Positions 34,869 through 43,582 of a DNA stretch of 64,000 nt are shown piece after piece. The stretch comes from Bacillota bacterium (GTDB lineage: Bacteria; Bacillota; UBA4882; UBA8346). Position numbers and translations under genes: made by a program. A model generated the notes under the pieces. It searched no databases. It was not told the DNA's origin and saw nothing but the letters and a program-made list of their open reading frames with translations. Location: contig JAFABB010000045.1 in NCBI GenBank assembly GCA_023426245.1, positions 15,635-79,634 on the forward strand, in the 5' to 3' direction. The number at the start of each line of letters is the position of its first letter. Within the stretch, counting starts at the first letter, position 1.

Positions 34869-36338
34869 TTGGTTCTTTATCAAAAAACTGCCCATGAGTT
34901 GCATGAATTATTGGAGAAAAAAGAAGTTAAAGCTGTTGAAATCATTCAGTCCATATTTCAAAGAATTCATCAGGTCGAGCCGAAAGTCCATGCTTATATC
35001 ACTTTAGCAGAGGAACAGGCTTATCAAAGCGCTCAGGAAGTGGATGAGCTTGTGGCTAAGGGCGAAAAATTATCTCCGTTGGCCGGGATTCCGGTTGCAA
35101 TCAAGGATAATATTTCTACTAAAGGCCTTCGTACCACTTGTGCTTCCAAAATACTTGAAAATTACACCCCTCCTTATGATGCGGCCATCATTGAACAGTT
35201 AAAGGCTGATCATTTGATTACAATTGGCAAAACGAATTTGGATGAGTTTGCAATGGGATCCTCGACCGAGAACTCCGGATTATTCATTACCCATAATCCG
35301 TGGGATCTCGATACAGTGCCCGGCGGTTCCAGCGGCGGTTCAGCAGCCGCAGTCCGTGCCGACGAATCAATTTTGGGTATTGGCTCCGATACGGGAGGAT
35401 CGATTCGTCAACCGGCAGCTTATTGCGGTATCGTTGGATTAAAACCAACTTATGGGCGGGTATCCCGTTATGGACTGGTGGCCTTTGCATCTTCCTTGGA
35501 TCAGATTGGTCCGTTAACCAAGGATGTTACCGATAGTGCTTTATTGCTGCAGGTATTGGCTAAATATGATCACCGGGATTCGACTTCTGTGAACTACCCG
35601 GTACCGGATTATTTGCTAGAGATGAAAAAAGGGGCCAAAGGCTTAAAAATCGGGTTAGCGAAAGAATATATGGCAGAGGGTATTTCTGAGCCGGTCAAAG
35701 AAGTCATTCATGAGGCTGTCAAGGTGTTTCAAAGCTTGGGTGCAGAAGTCGTCGATGTTTCATTACCTTATACCGAATACGCTTTGGCGACTTATTATAT
35801 TATTGCCCCGGCTGAAGCCAGTTCCAATCTGGCCCGCTACGACGGCGTCCGATACGGATACCGTACCGGGGAGCGGGTACCGGATTCAGTTGCTTTATTT
35901 ATGAAAACACGCAAGGAAGGATTCGGACCTGAAGTAAAACGGCGAATCATGGTTGGTACATATGCTTTGAGCTCTGGCTATTATGATGCTTATTATTTAA
36001 AGGCTCAAAAAGTGCGAACCTTAATCCGGGAAGATTTTAATAAGGCTTTTCAAAGCTGCGATTTAATTTTAACGCCTACCGCCCCTTCTCCGGCATTCAA
36101 GATTGGCGCTAAGACTAAAGATCCTTTGGAAATGTATCACGAGGATATATGTACACTGGCCTGTAATATGGCTGGAATACCTGGCATCTCGATACCCGGC
36201 GGATTTGTTAAGGGAATGCCGGTAGGGATGCAGTTGCTTGGTCCGGCTTTTAAAGAAGAGGTTTTGCTCCGGGCGGCATACGGGTTTGAACAAGCCACTG
36301 AATTTCATAAAGAACGGCCCGCTGCGGTCAATGCTTAA
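34869..36338 (+). CDS. gatA: Asp/Glu-tRNA amidotransferase subunit A (amidase)
   Basis: 489 residues from a TTG at 34869 with GAGGAGG upstream. The amidase signature VPGGSSGGSAAAVRADESIL includes the catalytic serine, with the lysine in PVAIKDNISTKG and the second serine in GSDTGGSIRQPAAYCG. It releases ammonia from glutamine for transfer to the misacylated tRNA held by GatB. Confidence 0.96.
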   Translation: MVLYQKTAHELHELLEKKEVKAVEIIQSIFQRIHQVEPKVHAYITLAEEQAYQSAQEVDELVAKGEKLSPLAGIPVAIKDNISTKGLRTTCASKILENYTPPYDAAIIEQLKADHLITIGKTNLDEFAMGSSTENSGLFITHNPWDLDTVPGGSSGGSAAAVRADESILGIGSDTGGSIRQPAAYCGIVGLKPTYGRVSRYGLVAFASSLDQIGPLTKDVTDSALLLQVLAKYDHRDSTSVNYPVPDYLLEMKKGAKGLKIGLAKEYMAEGISEPVKEVIHEAVKVFQSLGAEVVDVSLPYTEYALATYYIIAPAEASSNLARYDGVRYGYRTGERVPDSVALFMKTRKEGFGPEVKRRIMVGTYALSSGYYDAYYLKAQKVRTLIREDFNKAFQSCDLILTPTAPSPAFKIGAKTKDPLEMYHEDICTLACNMAGIPGISIPGGFVKGMPVGMQLLGPAFKEEVLLRAAYGFEQATEFHKERPAAVNA

Positions 36339-36379
36339 TTTAAGTTGCGCATGCGCGCCATATCGGGAGGATTAGGATT

Positions 36380-37861
36380 ATGCCTTTAGAAGATTATGAG
36401 ATAATCATTGGTCTAGAAGTTCATGCAGAGCTGAAGACCGATACCAAAATCTTTTGCGGTTGCAGCACCAGGTTCGGCGGTGATCCCAACAGTCAAGTGT
36501 GTCCGGTATGTATGGGCTTACCCGGCGCTTTACCGGTTTTGAATGAAAAGGCCTTGGAATACACAATTCTTGCCGGCTTGGCTTTGAATTGTGAAATTGC
36601 CGAATACAGCAAGTTTGATCGCAAGCAATATTTCTATCCCGATTCACCGAAAGCCTATCAAATTTCCCAGTATGATCTGCCATTTTGCAAAAAAGGTTGG
36701 GTCGAAATTCAGGCCGATAACGCAGAGCCGGGTGTAACCAAAAAAGTCGGGATCACCAGGGTTCATTTGGAAGAAGAAGCCGGAAAGCTGGTTCACTCGG
36801 GCAGCGGAATTATGGATTCCAGCTTTTCATTGGCAGATTATAACCGTTGCGGGATTCCGTTAATTGAAATCGTTGGGGAGCCGGATTTGCGATCTCCCAA
36901 AGAGGCGCGGGAATATTTGGAGAAACTCAGAACGCTTTTACTCTACACCGGTGTCTCCGATTGTAAAATGGAAGAGGGTTCATTACGCTGCGATGCCAAT
37001 ATCTCACTGCGTCGCAAGGGAGATACCCAATTTGGGGTATTAGCCGAGATCAAAAATATCAATTCATTCCGATCGGTACAGGCGGCACTGGAATACGAGG
37101 CTGAACGCCAGGCTAGGTTGCTCGATGCCGGTGAAAAAATGATCAAACAGACTCGTGCCTGGGATGAAAATAAAGGCGTGACAGCTTTTATGCGCTCTAA
37201 AGAAGAAGCCAGCGATTATCGCTATTTTCCAGAACCCGATCTCTTGCCGGTGACTGTTCCTGGGGAACGTGTGGCAAAGCTGCGGGATAGGCTTCCGGAG
37301 ATGCCGGATTCCCGTAAAAAAAGATATATTGAGCTTTGGGGATTGCCGGAGTATGATGCCAATCTGATAAGCAGTTCACGGCAGATGGCCGATTATTTTG
37401 AAGAGGCCGTGGGGATTTATAATCAACCGAAAGTAGTCGGCAACTGGTTGATGGGAGAACTGTCACGGCTATTAAATCAAGAACATCTTGAATTTGATGA
37501 GGTTAAAATTAAACCGGCGAGTTTGGCGAAAATGTTAGAATTAATTGATAAAGGTATGATTAGTGGTAAGATCGCTAAAACTGTTTTTGAAGAAATGTTT
37601 TTCACCGGTAAAGATCCAAAGGCAATTGTCGAGGAAAAAGGGTTGGTTCAAATCAGTGATACTTCGGAATTGGAGAATATGGCCCGCCGGATTATTGAGG
37701 CAAACCAGCAGTCCGTTTTGGACTATCTGGCCGGCAAGGAGCAAGCGTTAAAATTTTTAATCGGTCAAATGATGAAAGAGACCAAGGGAAGAGCAAATCC
37801 CGGTATTGTCAATGATATTCTCAAACAAGAACTGGCTAAAAAGGCCCATAATTTAGGGTGA
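36380..37861 (+). CDS. gatB: Asp/Glu-tRNA amidotransferase subunit B
   Basis: 493 residues; ATG at 36380 after GGGAGG. YEIIIGLEVHAELKTDTKIF, CPVCMGLPGALPVLN and KQYFYPDSPKAYQISQYDLP are conserved blocks of the tRNA-kinase domain, which phosphorylates the misacylated carboxylate. The C-terminal YqeY-like helical domain (from about residue 340) binds the tRNA. Last gene of gatCAB, followed by a terminator. Confidence 0.96.
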   Translation: MPLEDYEIIIGLEVHAELKTDTKIFCGCSTRFGGDPNSQVCPVCMGLPGALPVLNEKALEYTILAGLALNCEIAEYSKFDRKQYFYPDSPKAYQISQYDLPFCKKGWVEIQADNAEPGVTKKVGITRVHLEEEAGKLVHSGSGIMDSSFSLADYNRCGIPLIEIVGEPDLRSPKEAREYLEKLRTLLLYTGVSDCKMEEGSLRCDANISLRRKGDTQFGVLAEIKNINSFRSVQAALEYEAERQARLLDAGEKMIKQTRAWDENKGVTAFMRSKEEASDYRYFPEPDLLPVTVPGERVAKLRDRLPEMPDSRKKRYIELWGLPEYDANLISSSRQMADYFEEAVGIYNQPKVVGNWLMGELSRLLNQEHLEFDEVKIKPASLAKMLELIDKGMISGKIAKTVFEEMFFTGKDPKAIVEEKGLVQISDTSELENMARRIIEANQQSVLDYLAGKEQALKFLIGQMMKETKGRANPGIVNDILKQELAKKAHNLG

Positions 37862-37888
37862 GCGATTGGATGTTATTAGATCAGTGAT

Positions 37889-37944
37889 AAGATATACAAT
37901 AAGGCCACTCCATCAGGAAGTCCAAATATTGTATATCTTTCTTT
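37889..37944 (+). terminator. intrinsic terminator of gatCAB
   Basis: A 13-bp stem (AAGATATACAATA at 37889-37901 and TATTGTATATCTT at 37927-37939) leads into a T-rich run. Confidence 0.8.
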
Positions 37945-38051
37945 ATGGCCGCATCTGCCGGCATCTCATCAATTAACGAGACATTAAATTTCGATGATTA
38001 ATCAATCTTTCCCGGCTATTTTTGGTTACAATAACCATAGGGGGATTGTTT

Positions 38052-38561
38052 TTGAGAAAAATTGTTGACGAACAAGGCAAGATATTCGGTCTTGTCAATT
38101 TGCTTGATTTGATGATTATGCTCGTTTTGGTATTGCTAGGTTTTAAAGTGCTGGCCGATTACAAGCCGGTGGCCCCTGATTTCCGATATCTTCAAGTAAC
38201 CTTAGGCCTTTTGATTTCCAATATTCCGCCATATTTAGCGGAAAACCTTGTAGTGGGACAGGATGTGTATCATGATAATACCGGTGCTTACCTGGGAAAG
38301 GTCATTGATATCCAAACGGTTCCGGCAGAGCTGTTGTTGTTAAAAAACGGTGAAATCCTATTGGAGAAATCCCCCAGAAATCTCGATGTCAGGATTCACC
38401 TTCAAAATCGCGGCCGTGAATTGAAAGGTCCGGCTCAATCCGGCATTTATCTGGGGAAATTGGCGGTGAGAGTGGGAGACCACGTAAGAATTCATACCAT
38501 GTATACATCGTTTCGGGGTGACATTGAAAGTATGAAGGTAAAAGGCAATGGCCGCCACTGA
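38052..38561 (+). CDS. DUF4330-type membrane-anchored protein
   Basis: 169 residues from a TTG at 38052 after AGGGGGA. KIVDEQGKIFGLVNLLDLMI followed by a hydrophobic helix is the typical DUF4330 start. A beta-rich extracytoplasmic domain follows (AENLVVGQDVYHDNTGAYLG). Its end overlaps the start of the next gene, the O-antigen-ligase-like protein, and the pair recurs in front of csaB in Bacillota, pointing to a role in surface polymer assembly. Confidence 0.8.
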   Translation: MRKIVDEQGKIFGLVNLLDLMIMLVLVLLGFKVLADYKPVAPDFRYLQVTLGLLISNIPPYLAENLVVGQDVYHDNTGAYLGKVIDIQTVPAELLLLKNGEILLEKSPRNLDVRIHLQNRGRELKGPAQSGIYLGKLAVRVGDHVRIHTMYTSFRGDIESMKVKGNGRH

Positions 38562-39939
38562 GAAACGGACCTTTGTTAGATGGCTCTGGGAAAATAGCGT
38601 AACTTCTAAAATAACGGCATCCTGGCTTCGTAAAAGCGCAGAATTAAAAAATTTTTGCGCCCGCTATGGACTGTTTAAATGGAAACCTTTTCTGGAATCA
38701 TTGCTCGTTCTATCCGTCATTTTCATGCCGGTCATTCGGTCCTGGGAATTAATTTTACCTTTATTGGCGTTGTTGTGGCTTGAAAACCGCCGTTCCCGGT
38801 GCCCGGTTGCCCATGAATTGTTTTTTATATGGGTGATTGTAGTCGCTGGTGCGGTTTTTTCAAATGGTTTTCGCGCCGGAATATCCAGCTTAACTACTTT
38901 TAGCTTTTGGCTTGGACTTGCTTATTTGGTCAGTAAGGTACTTTCGCCGGAACTGGTCCAAAAATTCCTTGGAATCTTATGTTTTTCAAGTCTCATTTGG
39001 ATAATGATCGGTTTTTGGCAACAAATGAACGGGGTTCCTACCCCAACAGGTTGGCTTGGAAATGAACAAATCAATTATATTAAAGTCCGGAGCTATTCGG
39101 TTTTTGGGAATCCCAATATTTTTGCTTTATACCTGCTATTCATCCTGATCATTTCCTGTGATTTTATTGTTTTTCTTGCAGGAAGCCTAAAATATAGAAG
39201 CTACTTTTTAGAAAATAAAAGCCCGTCAGAATATTATCTTCCCGAAAACGTCAATGGTCTATGGGCTTGTGGCGAAGGGGGATGGGTACTTCTTTGGATG
39301 AATCTGATTTCATCCATTTTGATCTTTTGTTTCGCCTTGGCCGCTTTGTATTTTACTTATTCCAGGTTCGCCTGGTTTCTGGGATTGATTTGCTTGTTCC
39401 GGTTTTGGCCTCGTCTTGGAAAGAGACGTTGGTTGATTGCCGGTGCGGTTGTTTTATTTTTTTGTACGGCGCAAGGTTTTAGAATTAGAATGGCTCCATT
39501 ATTGAGTTTCACTGATAGTTCCATGGAATACCGGATTCTTATTTGGCAAGGCGTTCTGAAGGCTATTGCCGATCATTGGCTATGGGGTACAGGACCCGGC
39601 AGTTTTGGGATAATTTATCCCTGGTATCAGATATCGAATACCACGAGTATCCATGCTCATCAACTTTATTTGCAAATTTGGCTGGAAAATGGAATATTGA
39701 GTTTGATGGCTTTTTTATGGCTGTTTCGGAAGCCCGTGGCAAGATGTTGGTATATGTTCGTCCATAGGGGAAGTCGAGTCTTTGAATGCAATCCGGCAAC
39801 CCTAATATCTGATTTATCTGCTATGATTGTAACCATTTTCTTAGGTTACGGCCTGACAGAGTCATGGACACAAAATCATTTGATAAGTGGTTATTTTTGG
39901 TTTTTTTATGGTTTATGGGTATCAAGCACCCGCGCGTAA
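38548..39939 (+). CDS. O-antigen ligase/polymerase-like membrane protein
   Basis: 463 residues; its ATG lies 14 bases inside the previous gene. Ten to twelve helices are predicted. The large loop after residue 200 and the IWQGVLKAIADHWLWGTGPG segment are hallmarks of the Wzy/WaaL family, as is the HAHQLYLQIWLENG motif that carries the catalytic histidine. It likely joins or polymerises polysaccharide units on the outer face of the membrane. Second gene of a surface-polymer cluster. Confidence 0.85.
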   Translation: MAATEKRTFVRWLWENSVTSKITASWLRKSAELKNFCARYGLFKWKPFLESLLVLSVIFMPVIRSWELILPLLALLWLENRRSRCPVAHELFFIWVIVVAGAVFSNGFRAGISSLTTFSFWLGLAYLVSKVLSPELVQKFLGILCFSSLIWIMIGFWQQMNGVPTPTGWLGNEQINYIKVRSYSVFGNPNIFALYLLFILIISCDFIVFLAGSLKYRSYFLENKSPSEYYLPENVNGLWACGEGGWVLLWMNLISSILIFCFALAALYFTYSRFAWFLGLICLFRFWPRLGKRRWLIAGAVVLFFCTAQGFRIRMAPLLSFTDSSMEYRILIWQGVLKAIADHWLWGTGPGSFGIIYPWYQISNTTSIHAHQLYLQIWLENGILSLMAFLWLFRKPVARCWYMFVHRGSRVFECNPATLISDLSAMIVTIFLGYGLTESWTQNHLISGYFWFFYGLWVSSTRA

Positions 39940-39958
39940 GGTAAGGAGAAATCACGGG

Positions 39959-41047
39959 ATGAACGGCTTTACAATTTTCGGCTATTACGGCCGGGGAAAT
40001 TTAGGGGATGAAACCAATCTGCGAGAATTGCTCTCCTTTATCCGGGGGCTCAATCCCTTGGCGGAAATAACAGTGATATCCGCCAATCCTAGCCAAACAT
40101 CCCAACGTTATGGTGTAAACGCTGTTGGAAAGTTTCATTTTATCGATATTTGTTTTGCAATCTGGCATACGGATGGTTTGATCGGGGGAGGAGGAAGTTT
40201 GTTTCAGGACCGTACCAGTTTACGCAGCCTTCTGTATTATAGTTTTTTGGTTCTGCTTGCAAAACTTTTCCATAAACCGGTTTGCATGTATGGTCAAGGA
40301 GTTGGTCCAATTCGTTCATTCTTGGGACGGATTATTAGCGGTTTTGCATTGTCATGTGTTGATTTGCTCACCGTTCGTGACAGACTATCCATTATTGCCC
40401 TTTCTGAGCTGGGTGTCAGAAAACCTGAAATTTATATTACGGCTGAACCTTTGCTTGTTCTAAAGGAACTTCCCGTTTCCCTGGTTCATCAATATTGGCA
40501 AGGGCGTTCCGCCGAAAAACGTCTGAAATTAGGGTTAATCATTCAGAAGAATGGTTGCATGCAAAAGAAAATTTGGTGTCAATTGCTGGAATGTATTCGT
40601 TGGGATCCAAATATTGAGATTTATTTGATACCCATTGACCCCATCGATCTAAATTTTTTAAGGGAATTATCCCATTTTCAAAATGTCGTGCCATTGCCAT
40701 TGGAAAATGAATGGGAGGAACTCCAGAAGGCTGTGGGGGGGTTGGATTTGGTAGTTAGTACCAGACTGCATGGTCTTGTGGCATCTTTTGTTCAAAACGT
40801 CCCTTGCCTGGGAGTTGCAATTGACCCAAAGATTGAAGGGTTTTGTTTACAGACGGGAGTACCATTCTTGAGGCCTACCAGTAAAATGGAGTGGTTAACC
40901 CTAAGTAACCGGATATTAAGTTTTCTTTACCAATCTTTACCTGAACGAAAACCATGGGTGCAGCAGGTTGATTTTTGGAGAGCGCGGGCAATCGAAAATC
41001 AAGTCATATTAAGAAAGTTTATTATCGAGTTCGGCTGGGGAAGTTAA
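39959..41047 (+). CDS. csaB: polysaccharide pyruvyl transferase
   Basis: 362 residues from the ATG at 39959 after AAGGAG. FTIFGYYGRGNLGDETNL is the family start, DGLIGGGGSLFQD the glycine-rich loop, and LDLVVSTRLHGLVASFVQNV the conserved C-terminal block with its SxRLH motif. CsaB adds ketal pyruvate to secondary cell-wall polymer, which anchors SLH-domain surface proteins, so the host probably has an S-layer of that type. Confidence 0.9.
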   Translation: MNGFTIFGYYGRGNLGDETNLRELLSFIRGLNPLAEITVISANPSQTSQRYGVNAVGKFHFIDICFAIWHTDGLIGGGGSLFQDRTSLRSLLYYSFLVLLAKLFHKPVCMYGQGVGPIRSFLGRIISGFALSCVDLLTVRDRLSIIALSELGVRKPEIYITAEPLLVLKELPVSLVHQYWQGRSAEKRLKLGLIIQKNGCMQKKIWCQLLECIRWDPNIEIYLIPIDPIDLNFLRELSHFQNVVPLPLENEWEELQKAVGGLDLVVSTRLHGLVASFVQNVPCLGVAIDPKIEGFCLQTGVPFLRPTSKMEWLTLSNRILSFLYQSLPERKPWVQQVDFWRARAIENQVILRKFIIEFGWGS

Positions 41048-41126
41048 ATTTGAATCGGAGAATTTGATGAGTCCTCTTGAAGAAGCAACCTTAAGCCTGA
41101 AGCCGGAGTGAAAATAGACTTTCAAA

Positions 41127-41840
41127 ATGTATATCGAGTATATTCATGATATCCCGGTAAGTCTTTACACAAATGAAGAGATTCTGGCTCTGATTAATCG
41201 CTGGTTGGCAGAGCGGGAACGTTCAAGACATATTATAACGTTAAATGCATTGATGGTAATGGCCGCATCGCGGCTTGTATCTCTAAGTGACATCATGCAC
41301 CAAGCCGATTTAGTGACTGTGGACGGGTATGGAATTGAGGAAGCCCTCCATAAAAGAGGATTGGAAGTCCAGCGTTTCACCGGAGTCGATTTAACAAGGC
41401 AATTATTAAAACAAGCTTGTCAAAAAACCTACTCGGTTTATTTTTTGGGAGGTACCGAAAAGATCGTCGCAGCCCTCAGACGGGTGTTACCACTTCGATG
41501 GCCGGGATTAAATATCTCCGGAGTCCGGGATGGTTATGGCAGTTTAGATCCTGAAGGTGCTGTTTTTCATGAAATCATTTCCAAACAGCCGCATTTATTG
41601 TTGGTGGGACTTGGTGTGCCTCAGCAGACTTTATTTTTGGCAAAGATTTTGCCATATTTACGGGGGACTGTCGGTATTGGAGTCGGGGGTACTTTTGAGG
41701 TTCTTGGCGGTCTGAAATCTGAAGCTCCAAAATTTTTTCGCAACCATGGATTGGAATGGTGTTATCGAATGCTTCAAGAGCCCCGAAGATTAAAACAGCT
41801 TCCATATTTGGTCCAGTTTTGGTACCGTTATCTGCGGTAA
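41127..41840 (+). CDS. TagA/WecG/CpsF-family glycosyltransferase
   Basis: 237 residues. ITLNALMVMAASR, ADLVTVDGYGIEEALHKRGL and VQRFTGVDLTRQLL are the N-terminal active-site region. VYFLGGTEKIV, VGLGVPQQTLFL and RMLQEPRRLKQLPYLVQFWY complete the family. It transfers N-acetylmannosamine or a related sugar to a lipid-linked acceptor during wall-polymer assembly. Next to csaB, as is common in Bacillota. Ribosome site weak. Confidence 0.92.
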   Translation: MYIEYIHDIPVSLYTNEEILALINRWLAERERSRHIITLNALMVMAASRLVSLSDIMHQADLVTVDGYGIEEALHKRGLEVQRFTGVDLTRQLLKQACQKTYSVYFLGGTEKIVAALRRVLPLRWPGLNISGVRDGYGSLDPEGAVFHEIISKQPHLLLVGLGVPQQTLFLAKILPYLRGTVGIGVGGTFEVLGGLKSEAPKFFRNHGLEWCYRMLQEPRRLKQLPYLVQFWYRYLR

Positions 41841-41858
41841 ATTAGCGAGGTGTGTTGA

Positions 41859-42746
41859 ATGTTAATGAAAAGTGTTTCCTGGAATTGGGTTTATATTCGC
41901 AGGGAGATTCGGGATTATATCGGAATATTGGTTGGTGTTACCATTACGGCTCTTTCGTTAGTTTGGCTGTTAATTCCCAATAAAATAGCAGCCGGCGGGG
42001 TTAGCGGATTGGCAATCGTCTTTTATTACTTGTGGAAATGGCCGGTATCCTGGGTGATGCTGATGTTGAATATTCCACTCTTTTTGGCTTGCCTATGGGC
42101 TTTTGGGCCGCGTTTCGGTGCAAAGACCTTGTTTGGAGCGGCTTTTCTCTCCATCATGACACAATTTTGGGAGTCCGTAGTCAATTTGTTTCCCTTGACA
42201 AAAGATCCCCTATTGGCATCCTTATATGGAGGAGTTGTCGCCGGTATCGGTATGGGGATTGCCTTTCGTTTCCGGGGTACTACCGGCGGCACGGATTTAG
42301 CCGCCCAGTTGCTTAACCGTTTTGCCGGAATTCCGGTAGGCCAGGGATTGTTATTTTGCGATAGTGCGGTCATTATTTTGGCGGGTTTGGTGTTCCGCAG
42401 CGCCGAGTTGGCATTATATGCCATTATGACTCTATTTATTACCAGTAAAGTTGTGGATGCAGTTTTAGAAGGCTTTAATTATGCCAAAGCGGCTTTTATT
42501 ATCTCCGAGCACTCTGAAGAAATCGGGCGAAGAATTTTACATGACTTACAGCGGGGGGCAACCGGCCTATTCGGACGTGGCTTATATTCAACGGCTCAAA
42601 AAGAGGTTGTTCTTTGTGTGATATCCCGGACTGAGGAATTCAGGCTCAAAGAGTTGGTTCATCAGATTGATCCTAGTGCTTTTATTATTATTACAGATGT
42701 CCATGAGGTTTTGGGAGAAGGGTTCAAAAATGAAATGAGAATGTAA
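41859..42746 (+). CDS. YitT-family membrane protein with DUF2179 domain
   Basis: 295 residues; ATG at 41859 after GAGGTG. Five or six helices in the first 210 residues include NKIAAGGVSGLAIVFYYLWK and the RFRGTTGGTDLAAQLLNRFA motif. The C-terminal 80 residues (AAFIISEHSEEIGRRILHDL, LYSTAQKEVVLCVISR) form the cytosolic DUF2179 domain. The function is unresolved; one family member is tied to ion or peptide transport. Ends 7 bases from the convergent DedA gene. Confidence 0.88.
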   Translation: MLMKSVSWNWVYIRREIRDYIGILVGVTITALSLVWLLIPNKIAAGGVSGLAIVFYYLWKWPVSWVMLMLNIPLFLACLWAFGPRFGAKTLFGAAFLSIMTQFWESVVNLFPLTKDPLLASLYGGVVAGIGMGIAFRFRGTTGGTDLAAQLLNRFAGIPVGQGLLFCDSAVIILAGLVFRSAELALYAIMTLFITSKVVDAVLEGFNYAKAAFIISEHSEEIGRRILHDLQRGATGLFGRGLYSTAQKEVVLCVISRTEEFRLKELVHQIDPSAFIIITDVHEVLGEGFKNEMRM

Positions 42747-42753
42747 AGCGATA

Positions 42754-43404
42754 TCAATTTGGGTCCAATTTCTTTTTACGTTTCATTAGCGATTTTATCA
42801 AACCCGCCAAAGTAAAAATTAGCATACCGGCTAAAGAGATAAGTCCTGCTTGTTTCACCCAAGGAAGCGCATTCCCCCAATGGACCCCCAGTTGCCGGCC
42901 GAGGATGACTAAAGCAGAGAAAAAAATCAAATTGCTGAGCAGGATAGAACCAAGAACTTTTGCATTTCTGAGTTTCAATAAGCCACAGCAAAGTACGGTA
43001 TATAAAGTCATTCCAGGCACCAGTTTGCTAAGGTAAATCATATATAAACCATAACGTTTAAACCAATGAAGCGCTTTCTGGTAACGCACGGAAGTTATGA
43101 TTTGATTGAATGGGGATTTTTCCATTAAAGAGGTGCCATATTGATGGGTTAAATGATAAAGCAGCAAACTTGAACTGAACATCCCACCTGCTGTGGCACT
43201 GACAATGATGAAAGGCGCCCAAATCTGTCCCGTTGAAAGGTAGGCTGCAAAAAGGGTAATCGTTTCAAGCGGAGTGGGGGGGAAAAAAAGATTGACGGCG
43301 GCAACAATAAAAAGCAATCCGAAAAGCATCAATGGATCGTCGATAATCCCTTCAATTTGTGCTAGAATAGTGTTAAAAATGAATTGCCTCCAAGGTTCAA
43401 CCAC
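42754..43404 (-). CDS. DedA/VTT-family membrane protein
   Basis: 216 residues with the LFFPPTPLETITLFAAYLST entry motif, a membrane-embedded arch and the KLVPGMTLYTVLCCGLLKLR block of the DedA family, which includes undecaprenyl-phosphate and phospholipid scramblases. Recycling of the C55 lipid carrier would fit the polymer genes upstream. The GTG at 43404 has a weak ribosome site, while TTGGAGG lies further inside, so the true start may be some residues later. Confidence 0.8.
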   Translation of the reverse strand: MVEPWRQFIFNTILAQIEGIIDDPLMLFGLLFIVAAVNLFFPPTPLETITLFAAYLSTGQIWAPFIIVSATAGGMFSSSLLLYHLTHQYGTSLMEKSPFNQIITSVRYQKALHWFKRYGLYMIYLSKLVPGMTLYTVLCCGLLKLRNAKVLGSILLSNLIFFSALVILGRQLGVHWGNALPWVKQAGLISLAGMLIFTLAGLIKSLMKRKKKLDPN

Positions 43405-43582
43405 CTGACTTCATTTAGTGTTTCCGAAGTTTTGGGAATCATAAATTTTTTCGCTATCCAAAATAGGGAAGAAAATCGATTTTTGAAAATATTGGCGTAT
43501 TTGACGACAACAGCACAATTAAAGATAAATACCTGTAATGTTTTAGCTTAAGTGTTTTTTAAAAAAAATTGCGAGGCCAGGA